Source: Streptomyces changanensis
GTDB lineage: Bacteria; Actinomycetota; Actinomycetes; Streptomycetales; Streptomycetaceae
NCBI RefSeq assembly: GCF_024600715.1
Contig: NZ_CP102332.1
Coordinates: forward strand, 5,332,001 to 5,396,000
Direction: 5' to 3'
DNA length: 64,000 nucleotides
Part shown: positions 16,771 through 27,486 of the stretch, piece by piece
Layout: each line of letters opens with the position of its first letter
How positions within the stretch are numbered: position 1 is the stretch's first letter
Position numbers and translations under genes: made by a program
Notes under the pieces: model-generated
What the model was told of the DNA's origin: nothing
The model's input: the letters and a program-made list of their open reading frames with translations, nothing else
The model's database searches: none

Positions 16771-17133
16771 GTGGCAGAGTACTTGCTGTTGATCTACGAG
16801 GACGAGGCGCGGACGAGTGCCCTGGAGCCGGCGGACGACGCCGCGCTCGTCGACGAGTTCCAGCGGTTCATGGCGCGCAACGCCACCCGGGTGCGCGAGG
16901 GCAGGCGACTGGCGCCGACCTCCGCGGCCGTGTCCGCCCGGCGGGACGTCGACGGCGGCGTGCGGATCAGCGACGGCGCGTTCGTCGAGTCCAAGGAGGT
17001 CGTCGCCGGGTACTTCCTCGTCGAGGCCGCCGACCTGGACGAGGCGCTCGCCGTCGCCGGACAGGTCCCCGTACCGCACGGAGGCGTCGAGGTTCGCCCG
17101 ATCCGCTCCGTCCGGCCGACACCGGACGCCTGA
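16771..17133 (+). CDS. YCII/DGPF-domain protein, partner of an ECF42 sigma factor
   Basis: A 120-residue YCII-related (DGPF) protein, VAEYLLLIYEDEA at the N terminus, SDGAFVESKEVVAGYFLVEA in the middle, which is the DGPF segment, and a final PHGGVEVRPI strand. Start GTG 16771 follows GGAG. It ends 16 bases before the ECF sigma gene. ECF42 sigma factors are regularly coded beside DGPF proteins, which are thought to take part in their signal or output; the exact chemistry is unknown. Confidence 0.85.
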   Translation: MAEYLLLIYEDEARTSALEPADDAALVDEFQRFMARNATRVREGRRLAPTSAAVSARRDVDGGVRISDGAFVESKEVVAGYFLVEAADLDEALAVAGQVPVPHGGVEVRPIRSVRPTPDA

Positions 17134-17149
17134 CATCGACGACCCCCCG

Positions 17150-18391
17150 ATGGACGCGACCGTCGCGTCGGTGGTCGCCGACGCCCACCGCCGGCAGTGG
17201 GGCTTCGTGCTCGCGGCGACCGTACGGGTCACCCGCGACCTCGACCTGGCCGAGGAGTGCGTGCAGGAGGCGTACGCCCAGGCGCTCACGCAGTGGGCCG
17301 GCGGCGGCGTACCGGACCGGCCCGAGGCGTGGCTCACCACCGTCGCCCGGCGCCGCGCCGTGGATGTCGTCCGCCGCCGCGACACCCTGCGCGACAAGCT
17401 GCCGCTGCTCGCCGAGGACGACACCGCGCCCCCCGCCGACCAGGACATCGCGGGCCGGGACATCCCAGACGACCGGCTGCGGCTGATCTTCACCTGCTGC
17501 CACCCGTCGCTCGACGTCGACACCCGTGTGGGCCTCACCCTGCGGCTGGTGTGCGGTCTGTCCACCGCGGAGACCGCCCGCGCGCTGCTCGTCTCCGAAC
17601 CGGCGATGGCCGCCCGCATCACCCGCGGCAAGAAGAAGATCAAGGCGGCCCGCATCCCCTACCGGGAGCCCCCGCCCGAGGAGCTGCCCGCGCGCGTGGA
17701 CGCCGTCCTCGACGTCGTCCACCTCGTCTTCAGCACCGGCTACACCGCCCCGTCCGGCGACCGGCTCCAACGCCGCGACCTGGTCGAACGCGCCGAGCAC
17801 CTCGCCCGCGTCCTGCACCAGCTGCTGCCCGGCAGGTCCGGGCCGGCCGGGCTGCTGGCGCTCATCCTGCTGACCGACGCCCGGCGGCACACCCGCACGC
17901 GCCCCGACGGCTCCCTCGCGCCGCTCTCCGAACAGGACCGCACGCGCTGGGACGCCGCGCAGATCCAGGAGGGGCTACGGCTGGCCGGGACCGCCCTGCG
18001 GCACCGGCCGCCCACGCGGTACGCGCTCATGGCCGCCGTCGCCGCCGTCCACGCGCGCGCCCCCGGCTGGGAGGCCACCGACTGGCCCCGCATCGTCGAC
18101 CTGTACGACACGATGCTGCGGGTGTGGCCGTCGCCCGTCGTGGCGCTCAACCGGGCCATCGCCGTCGGCCAGGCGCGGGGGCCCGCCGCCGGCCTGGCCG
18201 CGCTCGACGAGCTGGTCGCCGAACGACAGCTGGCCGGCTACCAGTACCTCGCCGCCGCCCGCGCCGACTTCCTGCGGCGGCTGGGGCGGGCCGGCGAGGC
18301 GCGGACGGCCTACCGCGAGGCGCTGCGCGTCACCGAGAACGCCGTCGAGCGCGAGTTCCTGGAGTCGCGCCTGGAAGAACTCGGCGACTGA
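17150..18391 (+). CDS. ECF42-type RNA polymerase sigma factor with C-terminal extension
   Basis: A 413-residue sigma factor. Sigma-2 lies at residues 10-80 (LAEECVQEAYAQALTQW, PEAWLTTVARRRAVDVVRRR), sigma-4 at about 105-165 (LTLRLVCGLSTAETARALLV), and the rest is a long helical, TPR-like extension typical of ECF42. The family-specific DDRLRLIFTCCHP segment is present at 103-115. No anti-sigma gene is next to it, as expected for ECF42, where the extension itself is regulatory. The start ATG 17150 has no clear ribosome site and is probably translated by coupling to the DGPF gene. Confidence 0.9.
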   Translation: MDATVASVVADAHRRQWGFVLAATVRVTRDLDLAEECVQEAYAQALTQWAGGGVPDRPEAWLTTVARRRAVDVVRRRDTLRDKLPLLAEDDTAPPADQDIAGRDIPDDRLRLIFTCCHPSLDVDTRVGLTLRLVCGLSTAETARALLVSEPAMAARITRGKKKIKAARIPYREPPPEELPARVDAVLDVVHLVFSTGYTAPSGDRLQRRDLVERAEHLARVLHQLLPGRSGPAGLLALILLTDARRHTRTRPDGSLAPLSEQDRTRWDAAQIQEGLRLAGTALRHRPPTRYALMAAVAAVHARAPGWEATDWPRIVDLYDTMLRVWPSPVVALNRAIAVGQARGPAAGLAALDELVAERQLAGYQYLAAARADFLRRLGRAGEARTAYREALRVTENAVEREFLESRLEELGD

Positions 18392-18436
18392 TCGCACCGG
18401 ATTGTCGATCCGGGCGTCCGCTCGTCCGACGTACGG

Positions 18437-20167
18437 GTGAGGAGCCTCAGAGGGAGGCCCCAGCCGTATGGGGGAGCGTTGACCAGCTCGGCCGAAGCCG
18501 TGGTCCCCGTCAGGACCGAGGCCCGTACGCACACACGCCCGGCAGCAGCACCACCGCCCCGGGAACGGGTCCCGGCGCGCGTGCCGCTGCGTTCCGTCGA
18601 CGGCGGCCCCACCGCCGCGCCGGCCCCACCGCCCGCCGGCCGGCCGCCCGCCGGGGAGCCGCCCGCCGGGAGGCTGACCGCCGGTGGGCGGCGCACCGGG
18701 GAGCCGACCGCCGGACCGGCGGGCCGGGCTGCCGGATCGGCTGCCGCGCCCCGGCGGCCCGCGCGGGAGCCCCGCCCCGCGGAGCCCCGCCCCGCGGAGC
18801 CTCGCCCCACGGAGCCCCGTCTCACCCCGCCACCCACCGCGGTATCCCCGACGCGCGAGGCCTCCGCGGCTGTCGCGACGGACGAGCCCGCCGAGCCCGC
18901 CGAGCCCGCCGCGCCACCCGCCGGGCGGGCCGTCACGCTCGCCGAGCGCCGGGCACTCACCCACGCGTACGCCACCCGGTACGCCCGCGCCGGCAAGCGG
19001 GAGAAGTCACGGATCCTCGACCGGGTGTGCGCCGCCACGGGATGGCACCGCAGCCACGCCCGCCGCGCGCTGCTGGACGCCTCCCGACCCCGGCCGGCCA
19101 GGCCCGCGCGGGGAGGGCGGACCCCCTATGACGCGGACGTCGTCGCCGCGCTCACCTTCTGCTGGACGATCCTCGACATGCCCGCGGGCAAGCGGCTCGC
19201 GCCGGTACTGCCCGAGCTGGTGCCCGTACTGCGCCGCCACGGTGAGCTGGCCGTCGACGACGAGACCGCGGCGCTCCTGACGGGGATGTCCGCCGCGACG
19301 ATCGACCGCCGTCTGGCGCCGCTGCGCCGCCGGTCCGACCCGGTCCCGGTCGCACGCATCCGGCCCGGTTCGCTGCTGCGGGACGAACCGCCCCTGCTCA
19401 CCTTCGCGGAGTGGGACCACTCCAGGCCCGGCTTCCTGGAGGTCGCGGTCGTCCACCACGACGCCGGCGGCGGGCGTGACGGGCACGGGGAGCCGGAGCG
19501 GGACGCACACGGGGAGCGGGGCGGCCACCTCCTGACCGTGTCCGCGACCGACATCGCCACCGGCTGGTCCGAGAACCGCACCGTCCGCGCCGTCAACTGG
19601 CTGCCGTACGCGCTGGACGAGATCGCCGGTACGCTCCCCTTCCCCGTCCTCGGCATCGAGTCAGGCGCCCACGGTGACGCCCGGACCGGGGAGATGCTGC
19701 TGAGATGGTGCGAGCAGCGCGGGGTCACCCTCACCCGCGCCCGCCCCTCCCGGGCCGGTAACCACCACGTCGGGCAGAAGAACTGGAGCACGCTGCACGC
19801 CGTCACCGCCGGCCACCGCTACGACACCCGCGCGCAGGCCCTGCTGCTCAACCGGATCTGGGCGACGCTGTCACAGCTGACGAACCACTTCTCCCCGCAG
19901 CAGCACTCGGTACGGGTGACCGGCCCGGACGGGCGGCGGCGCAAGGAGTACGACACGGCCACGCCGCTGCGGCGTACCGCGCGCCACCCCGCGGTGAGCG
20001 CGGAGGACAAGGCGATCCTCGCCGACACCCACGCCCGCCTCAACCCGGCAGCGCTGCACCGACGGGTCCGGGTGCTGACGGGCCGCCTCCACCTGACGGT
20101 GGCGGGCGGCGCGGCAGCGGCCCACTCAGCGGAGCGCCCCGGCAGGGCGCCCGGCGCCGCCTCCTGA
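18437..20167 (+). CDS. Transposase/integrase-like protein (rve fold) without catalytic acids; probably domesticated
   Basis: About 576 residues; the start is uncertain (GTG 18437, or TTG 18479). The first ~150 residues are proline/alanine/arginine-rich and disordered, with an AEPRP repeat. From about residue 160 (VTLAERRALTHAYATRYARA, SRILDRVCAATGWHRSHARR) it follows the helix-turn-helix and rve integrase domains of ISNCY-type transposases, with ATDIATGW, LPFPVLGIES, CEQRGVTLTRARP and HHVGQKNW in order. The three DDE positions appear replaced: FLEIDTV reads FLEVAVV (A337), IDSDNGSEF reads IESGAHGDA (G410) and HVEQKNW reads HVGQKNW (G446). No terminal inverted repeats are visible. It is intact and has normal codon use, so it looks retained for DNA binding rather than transposition. 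Confidence 0.7.
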   Translation: MRSLRGRPQPYGGALTSSAEAVVPVRTEARTHTRPAAAPPPRERVPARVPLRSVDGGPTAAPAPPPAGRPPAGEPPAGRLTAGGRRTGEPTAGPAGRAAGSAAAPRRPAREPRPAEPRPAEPRPTEPRLTPPPTAVSPTREASAAVATDEPAEPAEPAAPPAGRAVTLAERRALTHAYATRYARAGKREKSRILDRVCAATGWHRSHARRALLDASRPRPARPARGGRTPYDADVVAALTFCWTILDMPAGKRLAPVLPELVPVLRRHGELAVDDETAALLTGMSAATIDRRLAPLRRRSDPVPVARIRPGSLLRDEPPLLTFAEWDHSRPGFLEVAVVHHDAGGGRDGHGEPERDAHGERGGHLLTVSATDIATGWSENRTVRAVNWLPYALDEIAGTLPFPVLGIESGAHGDARTGEMLLRWCEQRGVTLTRARPSRAGNHHVGQKNWSTLHAVTAGHRYDTRAQALLLNRIWATLSQLTNHFSPQQHSVRVTGPDGRRRKEYDTATPLRRTARHPAVSAEDKAILADTHARLNPAALHRRVRVLTGRLHLTVAGGAAAAHSAERPGRAPGAAS

Positions 20168-20394
20168 CGACGACGACGTACGACACGACCCCGCGCCCGG
20201 CGCCGCCGCGCCCCGGCACCCCACCCCACCCCCCCCGCACCCCAGGCCCCGCGACGGGCCGGCCGCCGCGCAGGCCGCCCGACCGCGGGGCCCCGGGACA
20301 CACCGGCGCGCCGGGGCGGACAGGGCCACACGGGGGCGATGGAGGGGCGCCGAGACGCCGGGGCACCGGGAAAGGAGCACCAGACCACCGACGG

Positions 20395-20770
20395 TTCGAT
20401 CACCGGCCCCGGGACCACCCGGCCACCGGCCCCTGGGATCACCCGACGGGACCCCGACCCCTGGCCACCGGCCCCCAGACCACCCGACCCCGGGGCCACC
20501 CGACAACCGGGACCATCCGGCCCCGGGGCTACCCGACAACCGGGACCATCCGGCCCCGGGGCCATCCGGCCCCGGGATTAAACGGCCCCGGGATTAAACG
20601 GCACCGGCACCGGCCCCAGGCCCCCTGACCACCCGGCCCCCAGGACTGACCGGCACCGGCACCGGCCCCCGGACCACCCTGCCCCCAGGGCTGTCCGGCA
20701 CCGGCCTCAGGCCCGGGGGGGGCCACCCGGCCCCCGGCCACCGGCCCGGCCCCCGGGGCCGCCTGGCCTC
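20395..20770. repeat. GC-rich repeat tract between the integrase-like gene and the GGPP synthase gene
   Basis: The 624-base gap 20168-20791 has no credible gene. Its right two-thirds is degenerate repeat of CCGGCCCC and CCACC words. Clear units are a 33-base repeat at 20488-20520 and 20521-20553 (one mismatch), CCCCGGGGCCATCCGG at 20554, and two copies of CCCCGGGATTAAACGG at 20570-20601. The two tracts of TTAAA are the only A/T-rich bases there. Confidence 0.8.
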
Positions 20771-20791
20771 CGGTGGGCCGCGACACCCTCC

Positions 20792-21880
20792 TCACCGGCT
20801 CCGCTGCGTCGCGCTGAGGGCCATCGCCGCGAGACGTTCCCGCGCGGGGCGGGTCGCGGCGCTGCGCTCCAGGACGGCGACGGCCCGGTCGCGGCGGCGG
20901 GTGATCTCGCGCTCGACGTACGCGACCGCGCCCAGGCCGACGAGGATGGCGCGGACCGAGTCGAGGTCGTCCTCGGAGACGTCCGTGCCGATCCTGCTGC
21001 GGAGGAAGCGCGCCGCTGCCGGGTCCCGGTCGTCCGCCCGTCGCAGGGCCGTGGCCAGCAGCACCGTGCGCTTGCCCTCGCGGATGTCGTCCCCCGACGG
21101 CTTGCCGGTCACCTCCGGGTCGCCGAAGACGCCCAGCACGTCGTCACGCAGCTGGAAGGCGAGGCCGATGTCGGCGCCGAAGGCCCGGTACGCGGCGACG
21201 AGGCCCTGGTCGGCGCCGGCGGCGGCCGCGCCGACGTGCAGGGGCCGCTCCACCGTGTACGAGGCCGTCTTGTACCGGTCCTTGAGCAGCGCGGCGTCGG
21301 CGCTCTCGTCGCCGCGGGCCTCGGCCGCCAGGTCGAGGAGCTGCCCGCACAGGACCTCGGTGCGCATCGCGGACCAGACCGGGCCGACGCGGGTCATGGC
21401 GTCCGCCGGCAGCCCCGACGTGCGGACCAGGTCGTCGGCCCAGACGAGGGCGAGGTCGCCGACGAGGAGGGCGGCGCCCGTGCCGTACGCGTCGGGGTCG
21501 CCCGACCAGCCCCGTTCCCGGTGCCGGTCGGCGAAGGCGACGTGCGCCGAGGGGAAGCCGCGGCGGGTGCGGGACGCGTCGACGATGTCGTCGTGGATCA
21601 GCGCCGAGGCGTGCAGCAGCTCCAGCGCCGCGCAGGTCCGCAGCACCGCCGGGGCGGTCGGGCCGTCCGGGTCGCCGCCGGCGCCCAGCCAGCCGGTCCA
21701 GGCGAACGTCGGCCGCACCCGCTTGCCGCCGCGCAGCACGTACTCCTCCAGGTCGGCGACCGCCGTGGCGTAGCCCTCGCCGATCGCCGCGGCCCCGGCC
21801 CGGCGCTCGGCGAGGAAGGTCCGCAGCGCCGCGTCGACGGCTGCCGTGCCGGCCGTGACCTCGGGGTGGTCGACGGTCAT
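20792..21880 (-). CDS. Trans-polyprenyl (geranylgeranyl) diphosphate synthase
   Basis: A 362-residue prenyl elongase with GGKRVRP near residue 51, first aspartate motif DDIVD at 97-101 and second motif RDDVLGVFGD at 245-254. It condenses IPP with allylic diphosphates; the residues before the first motif are small (A91, S92), which fits a C20 or longer product. It is the last of three leftward genes, starting 7 bases after the UbiA gene stop, so its product should be the allylic donor for that prenyltransferase. Product length cannot be fixed by inspection. Confidence 0.88.
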   Translation of the reverse strand: MTVDHPEVTAGTAAVDAALRTFLAERRAGAAAIGEGYATAVADLEEYVLRGGKRVRPTFAWTGWLGAGGDPDGPTAPAVLRTCAALELLHASALIHDDIVDASRTRRGFPSAHVAFADRHRERGWSGDPDAYGTGAALLVGDLALVWADDLVRTSGLPADAMTRVGPVWSAMRTEVLCGQLLDLAAEARGDESADAALLKDRYKTASYTVERPLHVGAAAAGADQGLVAAYRAFGADIGLAFQLRDDVLGVFGDPEVTGKPSGDDIREGKRTVLLATALRRADDRDPAAARFLRSRIGTDVSEDDLDSVRAILVGLGAVAYVEREITRRRDRAVAVLERSAATRPARERLAAMALSATQRSR

Positions 21881-21887
21881 GCGCGGG

Positions 21888-22895
21888 TCACCGTCCGATC
21901 AGGACGGAGGCGGCGAGCACCACCGTCGCCCAGCTGAGCAGGGAGGAGTGGTACGGCCCGAGGAGCGACTTCCCGTGCAGGTCGGCGACGGCCTCGTGGA
22001 GCGGCGCCCGGCGCACGTCGCGCACGACGGCGTCGAGGAACCGGATGCTCACCAGCCAGGCGGCGAGGAACGGCAGCAGCCCCCACGAGAAGCCGAACGT
22101 CGCCGGCACGGAGACGAGGATCAGCACCCCGCCCGCGACGAGCATCGCCAGCTGCACCCGGAACGCCCGGACCAGCCCCAGGGCGCGCACGTAGGTGCGG
22201 ATGCCGAAGCGCCCGTCCACGAGGTAGTCCTCGCCGTGGCTGGTGACGAAGAGGGAGGTCAGGGCCAGTGCGAAGCCGAGGACGGCGACGACCGACCCCC
22301 ACTCCAGCGGATGGCCGAAGGACCACAGCACGAACAGGCCCGGCAGGAACACGCAGCCGTTCTGCAACGCGAGCAGCTGCCACAGCCCGGCGCTCTTGAG
22401 GTGCAGCGGCGGCAGGGAGTACTGGAAGCCGATGAGCCCGGCGGCGAGCGCCGGCAGCAGCATCCCCCACTGCTGGGCCCGCACGGTGAGGTAGAGGGCG
22501 AGGGCCGCGCAGACGGCCGTCGACACGGCGATGTGCGCCACGACGCGCGGCACGCCCAGCCCGTACACGGCGTCCGACTGCCGCGACTTCAGCTGTCTGT
22601 CCTGCTCGCGGTCGGCCAGGGCGTTCGTCATGTTCGCGACCTGGAGGCCGGAGATGACGTAGACCAGGGCGAGCACCGCGTCGAGCGACGCGAATTCCCC
22701 CCAGGAACGCGCGCCCAGAAGGGCCGGTGTGAGGACGAGCGGAACATAGACGGGGAGGAATTCGTAGCGCCGGATGACGAGCGCGTACTTCAGGCGCGCG
22801 GCCAGCGGGGCACGCTCGCCGGGCACACCCCGGGGATCGGTCAGAATGGCGGCGAATTTCGCACCGAGTGTCGTGGCGGTGCCAGTGCTCGACAC
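21888..22895 (-). CDS. UbiA-family membrane prenyltransferase
   Basis: A 335-residue membrane protein of about eight or nine helices. The first aspartate motif is NALADREQD (N91, D95, D99) and the second is EDYLVDGRFG near residue 225; both bind Mg-diphosphate in UbiA enzymes. It should transfer a prenyl chain to an aromatic or other acceptor in the membrane. Start GTG 22895 has GAGAAGGGA before it. Middle gene of the ABM-UbiA-GGPPS operon. The acceptor is unknown; the housekeeping MenA/UbiA route is not indicated by neighbours. Confidence 0.85.
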   Translation of the reverse strand: MSSTGTATTLGAKFAAILTDPRGVPGERAPLAARLKYALVIRRYEFLPVYVPLVLTPALLGARSWGEFASLDAVLALVYVISGLQVANMTNALADREQDRQLKSRQSDAVYGLGVPRVVAHIAVSTAVCAALALYLTVRAQQWGMLLPALAAGLIGFQYSLPPLHLKSAGLWQLLALQNGCVFLPGLFVLWSFGHPLEWGSVVAVLGFALALTSLFVTSHGEDYLVDGRFGIRTYVRALGLVRAFRVQLAMLVAGGVLILVSVPATFGFSWGLLPFLAAWLVSIRFLDAVVRDVRRAPLHEAVADLHGKSLLGPYHSSLLSWATVVLAASVLIGR

Positions 22896-22959
22896 GAGTC
22901 CGTCCCTTCTCCGGTCGGAGGGAGGTGTGGGGTGCGTCCCGGCGGGCGGCCCCACCCGC

Positions 22960-23289
22960 TCAGGCGGCGCCGAAGACCGATGCCACCGAGTAGACGCCCG
23001 GCGCGGGCTTGCCGAGGGCGGCCGTCTTGCGGCCGTACTCCTGGGCGGCGGGGTCGGCGAGGGTCGCCTGGATGTCCTCCTGGCTGCGCCACTGGGCGAG
23101 GTTCACGACCTTCGTGCCGTCCTTGCCGACGAGCACGGTCGCCGAGACGAACCCGGGCCGGTGCCGGAACACCTTCTCGACGCCCTCGTTGAGGAGCGCC
23201 ACGAGTTCGTCCTGCTTCGAGGCCTCCACCTCGAAGACGTTGATGAGGGTGAGCAGATTGTCTTCCGTGCGAATCACCGTTTCAGTCAT
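22960..23289 (-). CDS. ABM-family (antibiotic biosynthesis monooxygenase) small protein
   Basis: A 109-residue dimeric ferredoxin-like fold protein: INVFEVEASKQDELVALLNE, VFRHRPGFVSATVLV, NLAQWRSQEDIQATL are the strand-helix marks of the ABM domain. Members act as cofactor-free oxygenases in polyketide/quinone pathways or as haem-type proteins; no haem-binding residues stand out. It begins the leftward operon ABM-UbiA-GGPPS (64 bases to UbiA) and has a leaderless-type promoter. Confidence 0.8.
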   Translation of the reverse strand: MTETVIRTEDNLLTLINVFEVEASKQDELVALLNEGVEKVFRHRPGFVSATVLVGKDGTKVVNLAQWRSQEDIQATLADPAAQEYGRKTAALGKPAPGVYSVASVFGAA

Positions 23290-23295
23290 GCGCGG

Positions 23296-23325
23296 AAACT
23301 AACAACGCCGGAAAGCCCCGGACAA
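23296..23325 (-). promoter_or_regulatory. Leaderless promoter of the ABM-UbiA-GGPPS operon
   Basis: On the minus strand TTGTCC (23325-23320), an 18-base spacer and TAGTTT (23301-23296), six bases before the ATG at 23289, with no ribosome site. The remaining gap up to the acnA elements (23330-23605) shows only GC-rich sequence with nothing recognised. Confidence 0.55.
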
Positions 23326-23611
23326 CGCCCGCGTTGACTCACGGCCCATGCGCGCAAAGACCCGGTGCGCGGAATTCCGTTTCGGCGCGCGCCGTGGTGT
23401 GCCGCGGCGGGCGTCACGGGTGTGCGGCGGGCTTTCCGCCGGGGGCGCCGCGGCGCGGCGGGGGCCGGTGCGGCCCTGCGGGCTCCGGCGGACGTCGTAC
23501 CGACCGGCCGCTGGGGGGTGCCGCCGGGCCCGGGCTCGGTCGGCCGGGAGGGGCCCGGGACACCTTCCGGTCGCGCCCGGGCATGACCGGGCAGCGGTGA
23601 TGTACTAGAGT

Positions 23612-23629
23612 TATCTCGACATCGAGATA
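23612..23629. promoter_or_regulatory. Perfect palindrome upstream of acnA, containing ATCTC-N6-GAGAT
   Basis: TATCTCGA, two bases, TCGAGATA: an 18-base perfect dyad about 130 bases before the aconitase start. Its core ATCTC-N6-GAGAT equals that in front of the HTH-MurA gene (13694-13709), which suggests one regulator for both. Confidence 0.6.
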
Positions 23630-23670
23630 TCTGCTGACGACGCACCGCGGTCGCCCGTGAGGGTAAGGGT

Positions 23671-23693
23671 CACCTAACTGAGCCTTACCTTAG
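23671..23693. promoter_or_regulatory. Possible iron box (DmdR/IdeR type) upstream of acnA
   Basis: The complement reads TAAGGTAAGGCTCAGTTAGG, agreeing at about 14 of 19 positions with the actinobacterial iron box TTAGGTTAGGCTCACCTAA as I remember it. Aconitase is an iron-sulfur enzyme, so iron control is plausible. The match is weaker in the right half. Confidence 0.35.
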
Positions 23694-23758
23694 CGGATCG
23701 GCGAGAAGCCCTGGCGGCAGGATGCGGTTGAACGCGCACATTGATGAAGGAGACTGTC

Positions 23759-26599
<2,841 letters not shown>

Positions 26600-26620
26600 G
26601 GCACCACCCCACCCGCGGCC

Positions 26621-26657
26621 GAGGGCCGCACCCCGTCGCGTACGGGGTGCGGCCCTC
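26621..26657 (+). terminator. acnA terminator
   Basis: A perfect 16-base stem (GAGGGCCGCACCCCGT against 26642-26657) with a five-base loop, 21 bases after the stop. It also faces the convergent DUF4291 gene and may act both ways. Confidence 0.85.
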
Positions 26658-26698
26658 CCGCCGTCACGGGGTCCGTGGCGGGGGGAGGGCCGCGGTGC

Positions 26699-27313
26699 TC
26701 ACGCGGCAACCGCCGGGCCCGTGCCGACCAGCCGGTCCAGCAGTCCGTCGGGCGTCGGGTACGGCTCCTCCCGGGGCAGCAGCCGCCGTGCGCCGTCGAG
26801 GTCGCCCGCGCGGACCAGGGCGTGGACCTCGTGGGCGAGCGGCGTGACGTCGGTGATCGACACCGTCCACTCGTCCGCGTACCGCCGGGCCGCCTCGCCC
26901 GCCAGGCCCAGCTGGAGGGACCGGTACGGCAGCGGGCGCAGGTGCAGGTCGCGCTCCGGGTCCCACTGGACGCGGGCGGGGGCGTCGCGCAGCTCCCGCC
27001 GCCACGCCTCCGGGGAGGCGTGCAGCCCGGCGCGGTAGTGCGAGAGGCAGGCGTGGCGCAGCGCCCACTCGAAACCGGCCCGGCGGATCTCGACGGCGAG
27101 GACGGTCTCCTGGGCCTCCTTGGCCGCCCAGCCGCAGCGGTACATCATCCACAGGAACGACGGCTTGATCCACGTCATCCGGTCCCGCTTCCAGGACGCC
27201 GGGAACCGCCCCTCGCGCGCGGCGGGCAGGCCGATGGCGGGGGAGTAGGCCTGGTAGACGGTGACGGTCGTGTCCGTGCGGAGCGCGCGGACGCGCTGGT
27301 GCGGTTCTTCCAT
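26699..27313 (-). CDS. DUF4291 protein
   Basis: A 204-residue conserved protein of unknown function. DUF4291 marks are YQAYSPAIGLPAAREGRF near the N terminus, the strongly conserved RMTWIKPSFLWMMYRCGWA (residues 45-63), and QWDPERDLHL, with YRSLQLGL further on. Start ATG 27313 has no ribosome site; CAGCCT lies six bases before it, as for a leaderless transcript. Lies between acnA and the GH92 gene, convergent with acnA. I know of no assigned activity. Confidence 0.75.
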   Translation of the reverse strand: MEEPHQRVRALRTDTTVTVYQAYSPAIGLPAAREGRFPASWKRDRMTWIKPSFLWMMYRCGWAAKEAQETVLAVEIRRAGFEWALRHACLSHYRAGLHASPEAWRRELRDAPARVQWDPERDLHLRPLPYRSLQLGLAGEAARRYADEWTVSITDVTPLAHEVHALVRAGDLDGARRLLPREEPYPTPDGLLDRLVGTGPAVAA

Positions 27314-27486
27314 GGCCCCAGGCTGCCGCCGGCGCGGGGCCCGGGCCAGCGATTTATCGCCCGCCGCGACGCCCTGGCGCCACCCGCCCGGCGTACGTCC
27401 CGCCGCACCCGCGCCCGCCGCCCGCCGCGAGGCCCTGGCGCCGCCCGCGCCCGCCGCGCGCGTGCCCGCCCGCGCTCCCGCCGGTC

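Noticed and set aside
20168..20791. Insertion sequence end next to the integrase-like gene
   Set aside because: No terminal inverted repeats or target duplication could be seen on either side of the gene.
494..22895. Prenylated phenazine cluster joining the phz operon with the UbiA/GGPPS cassette
   Set aside because: They are about 17 kb apart with unrelated and housekeeping genes between, and known phenazine prenyltransferases are soluble and use DMAPP.
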